A stretch of 64,000 bases of DNA from G963422565 sp963422565. Lineage in GTDB: Bacteria; Pseudomonadota; Alphaproteobacteria; MPNO01. A program made the position numbers and the translations under genes. The DNA lies in NCBI GenBank assembly GCA_963422565.1, contig OY730228.1, forward strand, positions 2,356,001 through 2,420,000, written 5' to 3'. The first letter of the stretch is position 1; each line of letters starts with the position of its first letter. This document shows positions 15,286 to 23,245 of this stretch, in pieces. The notes under the pieces were generated by a model, which did no database searches, was not told the origin of the DNA, and saw only the letters and a program-made list of their open reading frames with translations.

Positions 15286-15551
15286 GCCTCGAAGGCGGCG
15301 CGGGACATGGGGCGGTCATATTTCCAGCGGCTGGGCACGACTGAACATTACACGAACAAGCTGCCGACGCCCACCAGAAACCCAACATGTCGTCAAACCG
15401 GACTCAAAGGGATAAGCCTTTCCAATATATCCACTAGGCACTACAATGCGGCTTGACCACATCACAATTGCTGAGTCATTGTCTTCGTTGAAATCCCAGA
15501 CGGGAGATCAGACAAAATCCAGCCCAACCGTCGAAGTCAGGAGGGCATGAG
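15286..15551. other. AT-richer leader of the orphan secreted protein
   Basis: The composition drops clearly from the GC-rich phage DNA, with stretches such as CCAATATATCCACTAGGCAC. No gene is seen. The strong ribosome site AGGAGGG at 15539-15545 belongs to the gene starting at 15552; an overlapping 17-codon frame from the ATG at 15547 (ending TGA before 15603) also uses it and could modulate initiation. Confidence 0.5.
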
Positions 15552-16319
15552 ATGCTCTGGCAATTTGATCATCGAAAACTATTTGGAAAAATATCACTGA
15601 GTCGAATCGCCAACGCTGTTGGCGCATTTTTTATTTTGTGCTGCGCGCAACCGGTCAACGGGCAGGAGGACGCCCCACCGGTGCCTATGGTCGAGTACGC
15701 GTATTCCTTTGTACGCGCTCCCTTTGTTCATCCAATGATCATCCAGGATCTTTCGACGTGGCTGAGTGACGGCGGCGACCAAGTCGTGGCGATCAACCTC
15801 AGCGATGCCCAAGAGAGCAACCGGTACTCCGGCAAAGTGGGCGTCAATCATATAGCCGGGCAATGCCCCTTTGTGCATACCGTGGAAGAACGCCAGCGCT
15901 TTGGCTATCGGTACATCGGCACGACCCAATCCGGCGTACATGTGCTCTATACGTCGGATTGGGGAGGCGGTTCGGGTGTGTTCAGAAATCTCATGTTGCT
16001 CACCCTTGAGTTCGACTACGGAATCGACTGTTGCGATTGGGACGTTCAAACCGCGATACGGGCTGACAGAAAACGCATGTTAATAAAAAAGCTGGGCGAG
16101 ATGGGCCTGGGCGACAGATGGTCGGGCCAGCTAAGCGTAAGCGGAAACGAATTGCGTATTGGACGAGATGAGGGCTGGTTTTCCCGATCTGGCGGAACCG
16201 GAGGTGGGGTCTTATCCTACAGTCGTGCGGACCGGATTTTGAAAATAGATATTCGCCTCTCCAATTCATTAGATTTCGCGCAACACAGGCATTCTTGCGC
16301 TTCGGAAACAAAACCATAG
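15552..16319 (+). CDS. Orphan secreted protein of unknown function
   Basis: A 255-residue protein with no recognised family. The N-terminus has basic residues (HRKLFGKISLSR) followed by a hydrophobic stretch (AVGAFFILCCAQPV), a plausible Sec signal with cleavage near NGQ/ED. The mature part is mixed, with WLSDGGDQVVAINLSDAQES, two adjacent Cys (GIDCCDWDV), and several Gly-rich turns (DWGGGSGVF, GGTGGGVLSYS). Composition and codon use are much less GC-rich than in the neighbours (many A/T third positions), indicating transfer. It lies between two direct repeats. It may be phage-borne (a moron) or a separate insertion. Start at 15552 is supported by AGGAGGG six bases upstream. Confidence 0.65.
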   Translation: MLWQFDHRKLFGKISLSRIANAVGAFFILCCAQPVNGQEDAPPVPMVEYAYSFVRAPFVHPMIIQDLSTWLSDGGDQVVAINLSDAQESNRYSGKVGVNHIAGQCPFVHTVEERQRFGYRYIGTTQSGVHVLYTSDWGGGSGVFRNLMLLTLEFDYGIDCCDWDVQTAIRADRKRMLIKKLGEMGLGDRWSGQLSVSGNELRIGRDEGWFSRSGGTGGGVLSYSRADRILKIDIRLSNSLDFAQHRHSCASETKP

Positions 16320-17027
16320 CTGATGCCGCCCTCGTGGCGGGGTTGCGCCGGTGGGGATCGGTCCATGCTCCAATTATGCGCCATCGTCGCACATGCAGAA
16401 ATTGAGAACCTATCAACGGAATTCTGGACCCGGCCTGCAAGCCGAGGCCCGGACGCCACGACACGAGCGGACCGGCCAACGAGCCGGGCCACAGTCCGCG
16501 CGATGCATCGGGGCACGGCAGCGAGGCGACATCGCGGATACAGGCGCTCCCCGCCGAGACTGATGCCTGCCCCGAATCCATAGCGGGCGCGGTGACGCCG
16601 CCGATACGGATGCTCCTCGCCGCCGTCGACGATCTCGTCCGGGACGCCTCCGTTCGGCAATGGCCCGGCGGCCTCGACCGTGCATCGAGAGTGCCGGGAA
16701 CTTGGACCTTGAGCATTTCCGGTGCCGATGGTTGTGCTTGACCCCGTATGGATCGGGATGACGGAGCGTATCTTGATCGTCGAATACCGCCCGATCTGGA
16801 ATGACGTGCTCAAGGGGTTCGGGATTCATGCCCCCGGTGTAGCCGGACGGAAGTCTTTGCGAATGGGCTGGAAACCGGGTGTATTGTCGGGGCGATTTCG
16901 GCTTGGAAAAATCTGTCCCTCTAGGGGGAGGGCTTTCGGCGCCGGCGCCGGCGCCGGCCTCGCTGAGGGCGGCGGCGTGCTGGCTGTCGCGCTCCGACGA
17001 CGGTCACCGCAGAGTCCCGGGCTCGGA
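16320..17027. other. Segment without a recognisable gene inside the repeat-bounded region
   Basis: About 700 bases. Several frames of 70-200 codons are open on both strands (for example minus strand 16217-16813), but none gives a recognisable or compositionally convincing protein. GC content rises again toward the right. A short C-run/G-run hairpin lies at 16917-16932. It may hold decayed genes. Confidence 0.5.
16917..16932. repeat. Small C-run/G-run hairpin
   Basis: CCCTC (16917-16921) pairs with GAGGG (16928-16932). The surrounding pattern (CCCTCTAGGGGGAGGG) is like the other intergenic palindromes in this window. Confidence 0.45.
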
Positions 17028-17061
17028 CGCCGCGCGTCACATGCTATTGTCGGGGAAGCGC
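17028..17061 (+). repeat. 34-nt direct repeat, copy 2 (right)
   Basis: Second copy of the repeat at 15252-15285, with 33 of 34 bases identical. It lies 58 nt before the thiolase-like gene and contains the TGCTATTGT motif, so here it probably also carries the promoter of the 17120-21909 operon. The distance between copies is 1776 nt. Confidence 0.85.
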
Positions 17062-17119
17062 CGCCGGGGCGGCAGCCATGTCGCCGATGGGGTCATGAGC
17101 GCATCGCACGAGATCTGAT

Positions 17120-18295
17120 GTGGCCGAAGGTCGTCGGGGCTATGAGGGGATCGCCGTCTGCGCGCCGGCGACGGTGCCCTATACGCGCTACGCGATCCGC
17201 AGCGCCCACTGGTTCTGCGGCCGGGCGCTGGCGGCGACGATCGAGGCCGCCGGGATCCGCAAGTCCGACATCGACGGCTACTGCGTCTCCAGCTTTACCC
17301 TCGCGCCCGACAGCGCGGTCGGGCTGATGCAGCATCTGGGGCTCTCGCCGCGCTGGCTCGACCACATCCCGATGGGCGGGGCCAGCGGCGTCGTAGCGCT
17401 GCGCCGCGCCGCCCGCGCGGTCCAGGCGGGGGACGCCGAGATCGTCGCCTGCATCGGCGCCGACACCAACCATGTCGACAGCTTCCGCGAGACCGTCGCC
17501 AGCTTCAGCCAGTTCGCCAACGACGCGGTCTATCCCTACGGATCGGGTGGGCCGAACTCGAGCTTCGCCTTCCTGACCGACCACTATATGCGGACATTCG
17601 ACGCCAAGCGGGAGGATTTCGGGCGCCTCTGCATCGCGCAGCGGCGGAACGCGCGCGCGGTGCCCTATGCGATGATGAGGCGGCCGCTGACGATGGACCG
17701 ATATCTCGAGGCCCGGGTCGTCGCCGCGCCCTTGCGCCTCTTCGACTGCGTGATGCCCTGCGCCGGGGCCGAGGCCTGTCTGGTGATGACGTCCGACCGG
17801 GCGCGATCGCTCGGGCTTCCCCATGCGGAGATCCTGGCCACCATCGAGCGCCACAACGCCTTCCCCGACGATCCCATCCAGATCCGCGGCGGCTGGGCGG
17901 TCGATGCCGATGCGCTCTACGATCAGGCCGGGCTCGGGCCGGAGGATGTCGATGTCGTGCAGGCCTATGACGACTACCCGGTGATCTGCTTCATGCAGAT
18001 CGAGGATCTCGGTTTCTGCGCCAAGGGCGAGGCCGGCGCCTTCGTGGCCGCGCGCGACCTCACGACCGACGGCGATTTCCCCTTCAACAGCTCGGGCGGC
18101 CAGCTCTCCGCTGGGCAGGCGGGCGCCGGCGGCGGGTTCCTCGGGCTGGTCGAGACCGTTCGCCAGCTGACCGGCCGGCCCGTCGGTCGACAGGTGGCCG
18201 GCGCCCGCAGCGGCCTCGTCTCCTGTTTCGGGATGATCAACTACGACCGCGGGCTGTGCAGCGCGGCGGCGATCCTCGGGAGCGCCGGGCCGTGA
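17120..18295 (+). CDS. Thiolase-like protein (SCP2/Ltp2-type), catalytic Cys and His replaced
   Basis: A 391-residue thiolase-fold protein from a GTG start. At the usual nucleophile site (CxSG-type) it has MGGASG (residues 85-90), so the Cys is gone. At the usual GHPxGATG site it has NSSGGQLSAGQAGAGGG, so the His is Gln. A late Cys remains (GLVSCFGMINYD). Ordinary thiolysis or condensation is therefore unlikely. This subgroup normally pairs with a DUF35 zinc-ribbon protein, and the next gene, overlapping by 4 nt, has one. Known examples of such pairs are Ltp2-ChsH2, an acyl-CoA retro-aldolase, and BbsB-BbsA. I infer an acyl-CoA carbon-carbon lyase acting on the product of the ligase at 20377. 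Confidence 0.8.
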   Translation: MAEGRRGYEGIAVCAPATVPYTRYAIRSAHWFCGRALAATIEAAGIRKSDIDGYCVSSFTLAPDSAVGLMQHLGLSPRWLDHIPMGGASGVVALRRAARAVQAGDAEIVACIGADTNHVDSFRETVASFSQFANDAVYPYGSGGPNSSFAFLTDHYMRTFDAKREDFGRLCIAQRRNARAVPYAMMRRPLTMDRYLEARVVAAPLRLFDCVMPCAGAEACLVMTSDRARSLGLPHAEILATIERHNAFPDDPIQIRGGWAVDADALYDQAGLGPEDVDVVQAYDDYPVICFMQIEDLGFCAKGEAGAFVAARDLTTDGDFPFNSSGGQLSAGQAGAGGGFLGLVETVRQLTGRPVGRQVAGARSGLVSCFGMINYDRGLCSAAAILGSAGP

Positions 18296-19533
18296 GCCGG
18301 CCGCCGCCCCCGCCCAGGCGCAAGGACCCGCGCGCGCGCACGCGGCTGCCGACGCTGCCCCCCGGCAACCGCTCGCGCGAGGCGCTCGGGATGACGGCGA
18401 TGGCGGCGCAGGGGCGCTTCGCCCTCCAGCGCTGCCGCGACTGCCGGAAGGTGCAGTACCCGCCGCGCCAGATCTGCGGCGGCTGCCTCGGCGACGCGCT
18501 GGAGTGGCGGGACCTGCCCGACGGCGGAACGCTGCTGGCGGAGACCCGGCTGGAGCATTCCAACGATCTCTATTTCCGCGACCGCCTCCCCTGGCGGCTC
18601 GGCGTGGTCGCGGCCGATGCCGGCCCCTCGATCGTCGTCCATCTGGCGGAGGATTGCGAGACCGGCGCACGGGTGCGCCTCGCGCTCCGCCTCGACCGGG
18701 CCGGAAACGCCGTGGTGACCGCGCGGCCCGAGACCCCCGACGGCGGCGAGGGCGACGACATGCAGCTTCGCGAGATGGCGTTCGGCCCGAGACACCGGCG
18801 GGTCCTGATCGTCGACGGAAAAACGGCGATGGGGCTCGCGCTCGCCCGCGCCTTCGCCGCCGCCGGCGCCCGCGACGTCTTCATCGGCCATGCCCGGCCC
18901 TGGCGCCGCAGCCCCCATCTCGAAGCGGCGCGCGCCGTCGACCGCGCGACCCTGTTTCCGCTGGACGTGACCGATACGAGGTCGGTCGCGGATCTGGCCG
19001 CCATGATCGGCGACAAGGTCGAGATCATGGTCAATAACGGCTACCATCTGAGGATGGGGGGCGCCGTCGACCGCTGCGATCTCAACACCGCCCATGAGGA
19101 GATGCAGATCCACTATCATGGGCTGCTGCGCCTCGCCGGCAGTTTCGGCCCGGCGATGCGCGCGCGCGGCGCCGACGGCCATCACGGCGCGGTCGCATGG
19201 CTCAACCTGTTCTCGGCCTATGCCTGGGTCAACAACCCGGCGCTCGGCACCTATTCCGCCTCCCAGGCGGCGGCGCTGTCGCTCGCCCAATGCCTGCGCG
19301 CCGAGCTCGCCCGGGGCGGCGTCCGGGTGGTCAACGCTTTCCACGGCCCGATCGAGGACGAATGGCATCAGCTCGCGCCGCCGCCCAAGCTGGTCCCCGA
19401 GACCGCGGCGCGGCGCATCGTCGCCGCCCTCGAAAAGGGCGTCGAGGACGTTCCCGTCGGCGCCGTCGCCGAGGAGATTCTCGCGCGCTGGCGCGAGAAC
19501 CCCAAGGAGATCGAGCGCGCCGTCCGTCTCTGA
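18292..19533 (+). CDS. DUF35 zinc ribbon/OB-fold fused to short-chain dehydrogenase
   Basis: A 413-residue two-domain protein from GTG at 18292, overlapping the upstream stop. Residues 40-155: DUF35-like, with zinc Cys at 48, 51, 62 and 65 (C-x2-C-x10-C-x2-C), then an OB-fold (LLAETRLEHSNDLYF). Residues about 165-413: SDR fold with a first strand VLIVDGKTAMGLALARAF in place of the common TGxxxGxG, VNNG in the NNAG place, and the YxxxK motif altered to YSASQ, so the usual Lys is Gln. The DUF35 part should bind the thiolase-like partner. The SDR part may be structural or a weak dehydrogenase. The fusion of these two domains is uncommon. Confidence 0.78.
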   Translation: MSRPPPPPRRKDPRARTRLPTLPPGNRSREALGMTAMAAQGRFALQRCRDCRKVQYPPRQICGGCLGDALEWRDLPDGGTLLAETRLEHSNDLYFRDRLPWRLGVVAADAGPSIVVHLAEDCETGARVRLALRLDRAGNAVVTARPETPDGGEGDDMQLREMAFGPRHRRVLIVDGKTAMGLALARAFAAAGARDVFIGHARPWRRSPHLEAARAVDRATLFPLDVTDTRSVADLAAMIGDKVEIMVNNGYHLRMGGAVDRCDLNTAHEEMQIHYHGLLRLAGSFGPAMRARGADGHHGAVAWLNLFSAYAWVNNPALGTYSASQAAALSLAQCLRAELARGGVRVVNAFHGPIEDEWHQLAPPPKLVPETAARRIVAALEKGVEDVPVGAVAEEILARWRENPKEIERAVRL

Positions 19534-19549
19534 CGGCGCGCGGCGAGCG

Positions 19550-20380
19550 ATGGGGGCACGGATGGCGCGCGCGAACGGGGACGGTTCCGGTCTGCTCGCC
19601 GCCCTTCTCGGGGCCATCGTCTCGGGCACGGTCAGGGTGGTCGACCTCACGATGACGCTCGACCGGCGCACCCCCACCCTGGTTCTGCCGCCCGAGCTCG
19701 GCCAGTCCTGGCCGTTCCGCATGGAGGAGATCTCCCGCTACGACCATCGCGGCCCGGCGCATTACTGGAACAACCTGTCCTGCGGCGAGCATACCGGCAC
19801 TCATTTCGACGCACCGATCCACTGGGTCTCCGGCAGGGACCTGCCGAACAACGCGACCGACACCGTGCCGGCGGAGCTGTTCCTCGCCCACGCCTCGGTG
19901 GTCGACTGCTCCGCCGAGGCGGCGCGCGACCCCGATTTCCTGCTGACCGTCGAGGCCGTCGAGGCCTGGGAAGGGACACATGGCCCGATCCCGTCCCGGT
20001 CCTGGCTGCTGATGCGCACCGACTGGTCGCGGCGCAGCGATCCGGCGGCCTATCTCAACATGGGGGAGGAGGGCGCCAACACGCCCGGGCCTCATCCCGA
20101 CCTGGTGCGCTGGCTGATCGAGGAGCGCGACGTGGTGGGGTTCGGCTGCGAGGCGGTCGGCACCGACGCTGGCCAGGCGGCCCATTTCAAGATGCCCTTC
20201 CCCTGCCACCACATGATGCACGGGCACGGCCGCTTCGGGCTGCCGGCGCTCGCCAATCTCGACAAGCTGCCGCCGCAGGGCGCGGTGGTGATCGCCGCGC
20301 CGCTCAAGATACGCCAGGGCTCGGGGAGTCCGGTTCGCGCGCTCGCCCTCGTCGAGGACGCGCCGCGCGCCGCGCCGTGA
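19550..20380 (+). CDS. Cyclase/kynurenine-formamidase-like metal hydrolase
   Basis: A 276-residue protein with the family hallmark HTGTHFDAPIHW (HxGTHxDxPxH) that binds the metal, near residue 83, and a later FKMPFPCHHMMHG segment. Members open amide or cyclic bonds (kynurenine formamidase, polyketide cyclase-like enzymes, isatin hydrolase). It lies within the CoA-type operon, 16 nt after the SDR gene, and its stop overlaps the ligase GTG. It could hydrolyse a ring or amide intermediate. Start at ATG 19550, or 12 nt later (MARANG). Substrate unknown. Confidence 0.8.
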   Translation: MGARMARANGDGSGLLAALLGAIVSGTVRVVDLTMTLDRRTPTLVLPPELGQSWPFRMEEISRYDHRGPAHYWNNLSCGEHTGTHFDAPIHWVSGRDLPNNATDTVPAELFLAHASVVDCSAEAARDPDFLLTVEAVEAWEGTHGPIPSRSWLLMRTDWSRRSDPAAYLNMGEEGANTPGPHPDLVRWLIEERDVVGFGCEAVGTDAGQAAHFKMPFPCHHMMHGHGRFGLPALANLDKLPPQGAVVIAAPLKIRQGSGSPVRALALVEDAPRAAP

Positions 20381-21909
20381 CCGGGGGCAGGACATCGCCC
20401 GAGATCGCGCGGGCGGGAACGACCACCGTCGGCCGGCTCTTCGCGGCCGCCGCGCGGCGGCATCGGACGAGGACGGCGCTGGTCGAGGGCGCGCGGGCGC
20501 TCACCTATGCGGCGCTCGCGGCGCGGGTGGACCGGCTCGCCCGCGCGCTCGCCGACCGGGGTGCCGGCCATGGCGACCGGATCGCGGTCTTCGCGCGCAA
20601 CTGCATCCCCTTCGTCGAGATCGAGCTCGCCGCCGCGCGGATCGGCGCCATCGCGGTCGGGCTGAACTGGCGGTCGAGCGAGGCCGAGCTCGCCCACTGC
20701 CTCGACCTCACGGCGCCGCGGCTGGTCTTCGCGGCGCCGGAATTCGCCGCAGCGTCGGAGGCCGCGGGGCGCGCGCCCGATATCGTCATCGGACCGGACT
20801 ACGATGCCGCCGTCGACGCCGCCGACGGCCCACCGCCGCCCGATCCGGCCGAGGCCGAGGACGGGCTGGTCGTCATCTTCACCAGCGGCACGACCGGCCT
20901 GCCCAAGGGCGCGCTGATCAGCCACCGCGCGATCATCGCCCGGACGCTGGTCTATGCGGCCGAGCTCGAGGTCCCGCGCGACGATACCTTCGTGGCCTGG
21001 TCGCCGCTGTTCCACATGGGCGCCAACGACTTCACCCTGGCGACCCTGCTGCGGGGCGGCCGGGTCGTGATCCTGGACGGCTACCGCCCCGGCGAGATCA
21101 TCCGCGCGATCGAGGCCTACCCGGTCCATTATCTGACCGTGATCCCGGGGATGATCGAGGACTTCATCGCCCGCCTCGGGGAGGCCCGGGCCGCGCCCAA
21201 GCCGATCGGCATGATCGGTGCGATGGCCGACCTCGTGCCGCGCCCGCTCCTGAAGGAAATCACGCGGCTCCTCGATGCGCCCTATCTCAACAGCTTCGGC
21301 TCGACCGAGACCGGGATCGCGCCGGCCAGCGCGAGCCTCGTCCCCGTCGGCCAGGCGCCCGAATATCTCGCCAAGGTGCAGACCGGGTTCTGCGAGGTCC
21401 GTCTCGTCGATCCCGCGGGCGGCGAGGCGGCGGACGGCGAGCCCGGCGAGCTCGCGATCCGCGGCCCGACCCTGTTCTCGGGCTACTGGGCCGACGACCG
21501 CGCCAACCGCGACGCGTTCCGCGACGGCTGGTTCCACATGGGCGATGTGTTCCGCCGCGACCCCGAAGGCCGGCTCGATTTCGTCGACCGGCTCAAGTAC
21601 ATGATCAAGTCCGGCGGCGAGAATATCTATCCGGCCGAGATCGAGCGCCACGTGATGGCCGATGCCCGCATCGTCGACGCCGCCGTGGTGCGCAAGCGCG
21701 ACCCGCGCTGGGGGGAGGTGCCGGTCGTCTTCGCCGTGCGCGGCGACGACACGCTGACCGAGGCGGGGGTGATCGATCTCTGCCGCGGCCGCATCGCCGC
21801 CTACAAGCTGCCGAAGGAGGTCCATTTCCTGGCCCTCGAAGAGTTGCCGCGCAGCGTCTCCGGCAAGATCCAGCGCCACCTCCTCGAAGCCCGGTTCGAG
21901 AGGGGCTGA
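20377..21909 (+). CDS. AMP-forming acyl-CoA synthetase
   Basis: A 510-residue adenylate-forming ligase. The P-loop TSGTTGLPKG is at 169-178, followed by NSFGSTETG (A5 region), DGWFHMGDVFRRDPEGRLDF (A7-A8) and the hinge and catalytic lysine region SGGENIYPAEIE ... RSVSGKIQRH (A10 Lys). All key motifs are intact, so it should make an acyl-CoA from an acid with ATP. It starts with GTG overlapping the cyclase stop, so it is part of the same operon. Probably the first step: activation of the acid later cut by the thiolase-like/DUF35 pair. Substrate cannot be named. Confidence 0.88.
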   Translation: MTGGRTSPEIARAGTTTVGRLFAAAARRHRTRTALVEGARALTYAALAARVDRLARALADRGAGHGDRIAVFARNCIPFVEIELAAARIGAIAVGLNWRSSEAELAHCLDLTAPRLVFAAPEFAAASEAAGRAPDIVIGPDYDAAVDAADGPPPPDPAEAEDGLVVIFTSGTTGLPKGALISHRAIIARTLVYAAELEVPRDDTFVAWSPLFHMGANDFTLATLLRGGRVVILDGYRPGEIIRAIEAYPVHYLTVIPGMIEDFIARLGEARAAPKPIGMIGAMADLVPRPLLKEITRLLDAPYLNSFGSTETGIAPASASLVPVGQAPEYLAKVQTGFCEVRLVDPAGGEAADGEPGELAIRGPTLFSGYWADDRANRDAFRDGWFHMGDVFRRDPEGRLDFVDRLKYMIKSGGENIYPAEIERHVMADARIVDAAVVRKRDPRWGEVPVVFAVRGDDTLTEAGVIDLCRGRIAAYKLPKEVHFLALEELPRSVSGKIQRHLLEARFERG

Positions 21910-21925
21910 AGCCGCGGTGCCAGCG

Positions 21926-21965
21926 ATTCTCGTCCGGCGTCGCCGCGGCCGGCCTCCGCCGGCAT
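21926..21965. repeat. Intergenic repeat, also at 43401-43445
   Basis: ATTCTCGTCC (21926-21935) and CCGGCCTCCGCCGGCAT (21949-21965) both recur at 43401-43410 and 43429-43445 with slightly different spacing. Lies downstream of the ligase operon. Possibly a small mobile repeat of this genome. Confidence 0.5.
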
Positions 21966-22001
21966 CTTGGCCCGCATCGTCACCGGTTTCTCGAAGAAGG
22001 A

Positions 22002-22022
22002 GCCTCCCCCCAGGGGGGAGGC
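22002..22022. repeat. Perfect 10-bp palindrome, dispersed family
   Basis: GCCTCCCCCC (22002-22011), a single A, then GGGGGGAGGC (22013-22022). A near-perfect hairpin in the gap between convergent genes (acyl-CoA synthetase and phosphatase). It may act as a bidirectional terminator, but it belongs to the C-run/G-run family seen at 841, 16917 and 36413. Confidence 0.6.
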
Positions 22023-22114
22023 GCGCGAGCGGCATGCGCGAACCCTCTCCCTTCGAGGGATGGGAGCGGGAGGGCAGGGGATGGGCAGGCGGAGGGGACG
22101 CCGTTCGACCGGTC

Positions 22115-22660
22115 CTATTCCCCGAGACGAGAACCGCCGGACGGCGCCGGGACGCGGATCGACTCGCCGTTCCCGAGGGTCGTACCGGTCAGCGCCCGGA
22201 TGACTCCCCAATGGGTGACCATCACGATACGGTCCCAGCGCGAGTCGGTGGCCCAGCGTCGGACCAGGGCGGCGCAGCGCTCGGCGAACGGCGTCTCGGG
22301 TTCCTCTTCCGCCGGCCACCAGGTCTCGGCGATGCCGTGGAAGTCGTAGGCCGGCCAGGCGCGGGCGAGCGCGCTGCGGGGCGAGCCGACATCGCAGGAG
22401 AAGGCGAAGCGTTCCCGCGCCCCGGCCTCGATCGCCACTGGCGCGGCGAGCGCCCCGGCCAGTATCTGGGCGGTCTGGAGCGCCCGCCGGTAGGGGCTGG
22501 TGAGGATCAGCGCGATCCCGGAATCGGCGAGCGCCCCGGCGGCGGCCCGCGCCTGGAGCGCACCCTCCGACGTGAGTTCGGGATCGGGGACGCCGGGATC
22601 GCGCCGGGTCGCGCCATAGACGACGTTGAAGACCGTCTGGCCGTGGCGGAGCAGGATCAT
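22115..22660 (-). CDS. Histidine phosphatase family protein
   Basis: A 181-residue protein of the phosphoglycerate-mutase-like superfamily. The N-terminal LLRHGQT carries the catalytic phospho-accepting His, SPYRRALQTAQ gives the Arg contact, and VTHWGVIRAL holds the second His (an HxG variant, HWG). All catalytic residues are present. Substrate unknown: these act on sugar phosphates, alpha-ribazole phosphate or other phosphoesters. It follows fxsA by 11 nt on the minus strand and is probably co-transcribed. Confidence 0.85.
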   Translation of the reverse strand: MILLRHGQTVFNVVYGATRRDPGVPDPELTSEGALQARAAAGALADSGIALILTSPYRRALQTAQILAGALAAPVAIEAGARERFAFSCDVGSPRSALARAWPAYDFHGIAETWWPAEEEPETPFAERCAALVRRWATDSRWDRIVMVTHWGVIRALTGTTLGNGESIRVPAPSGGSRLGE

Positions 22661-22671
22661 CCGTCCGTCCG

Positions 22672-23133
22672 TCAGCGGCGTCCGGGGGGCAGGCGTCCCC
22701 CGCCGCCGGGCGCGTCGGGCGGCTCCGGCCCGGTTTCCCGCCAGACTGCCTCGATCGCCCCGCCGCCGGCGCGCCGGCGCGCCGCGATCCGATGCGCGAG
22801 ACGGAGCGCGAGCAGCCCGCGCAGCGCCGGCACGAGGAGCAGCAGCCCCGCGGCATCGGTGGCGAAGCCGGGGATCAGCAGCAGGACCCCGGCGACCAGG
22901 AGGCAGACCCCGTCGAACATCTCGCGGATCGGGACCCGGTCGGCGGCGAGGCTCGCCCGCGCGCGGCGCAGCACCGCGAGGCCCTGCAGCCGCACCAGCC
23001 AGGCGCCGAGCGCGGCCGTGGCCGCGACCGCGCCGACGGTCGGCCAGCCCCCGATCAGCCCGCCGACCTCGATCAGCGCCGCGATCTCGGCGAGCGGGAC
23101 GGCGATCAGGAGTCCGAGGATCGCCAGCTTCAT
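22672..23133 (-). CDS. fxsA: FxsA family membrane protein
   Basis: A 153-residue protein with several hydrophobic segments, including LAILGLLIAVPLAEIAALIE, TVGAVAATAALGAWLVRLQG and LLVAGVLLLIPGFATDAAGL. LIPGFATDAAG with the following LLLVPALRGL is the FxsA signature region. The name comes from suppression of F plasmid exclusion of T7; its cellular role is not well defined. It lies divergent from timA, the common alphaproteobacterial arrangement. The tail is Gly/Pro/Arg-rich and probably cytosolic. Confidence 0.88.
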   Translation of the reverse strand: MKLAILGLLIAVPLAEIAALIEVGGLIGGWPTVGAVAATAALGAWLVRLQGLAVLRRARASLAADRVPIREMFDGVCLLVAGVLLLIPGFATDAAGLLLLVPALRGLLALRLAHRIAARRRAGGGAIEAVWRETGPEPPDAPGGGGRLPPGRR

Positions 23134-23245
23134 CGGCCCGTTACCCGGCCACGGCCGTCGGATACGCGCGCTTGCGCTTGCCCGGCATAAGGCTTATGAC
23201 TGATCGGGTCGGCATTTTCCCGACTCAACGCCGAGGGCGGCGGTC

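Noticed and set aside
15215..15300. tRNA gene near the right end of the phage module
   Set aside because: No cloverleaf, no GTTCGAATCC-type T-arm and no CCA end were found here or elsewhere in the window.
16217..16829. Two overlapping minus-strand frames of 138 and 198 codons in the low-GC segment
   Set aside because: Neither has a recognisable domain, a ribosome site or convincing composition. They overlap each other and the end of the secreted-protein gene.
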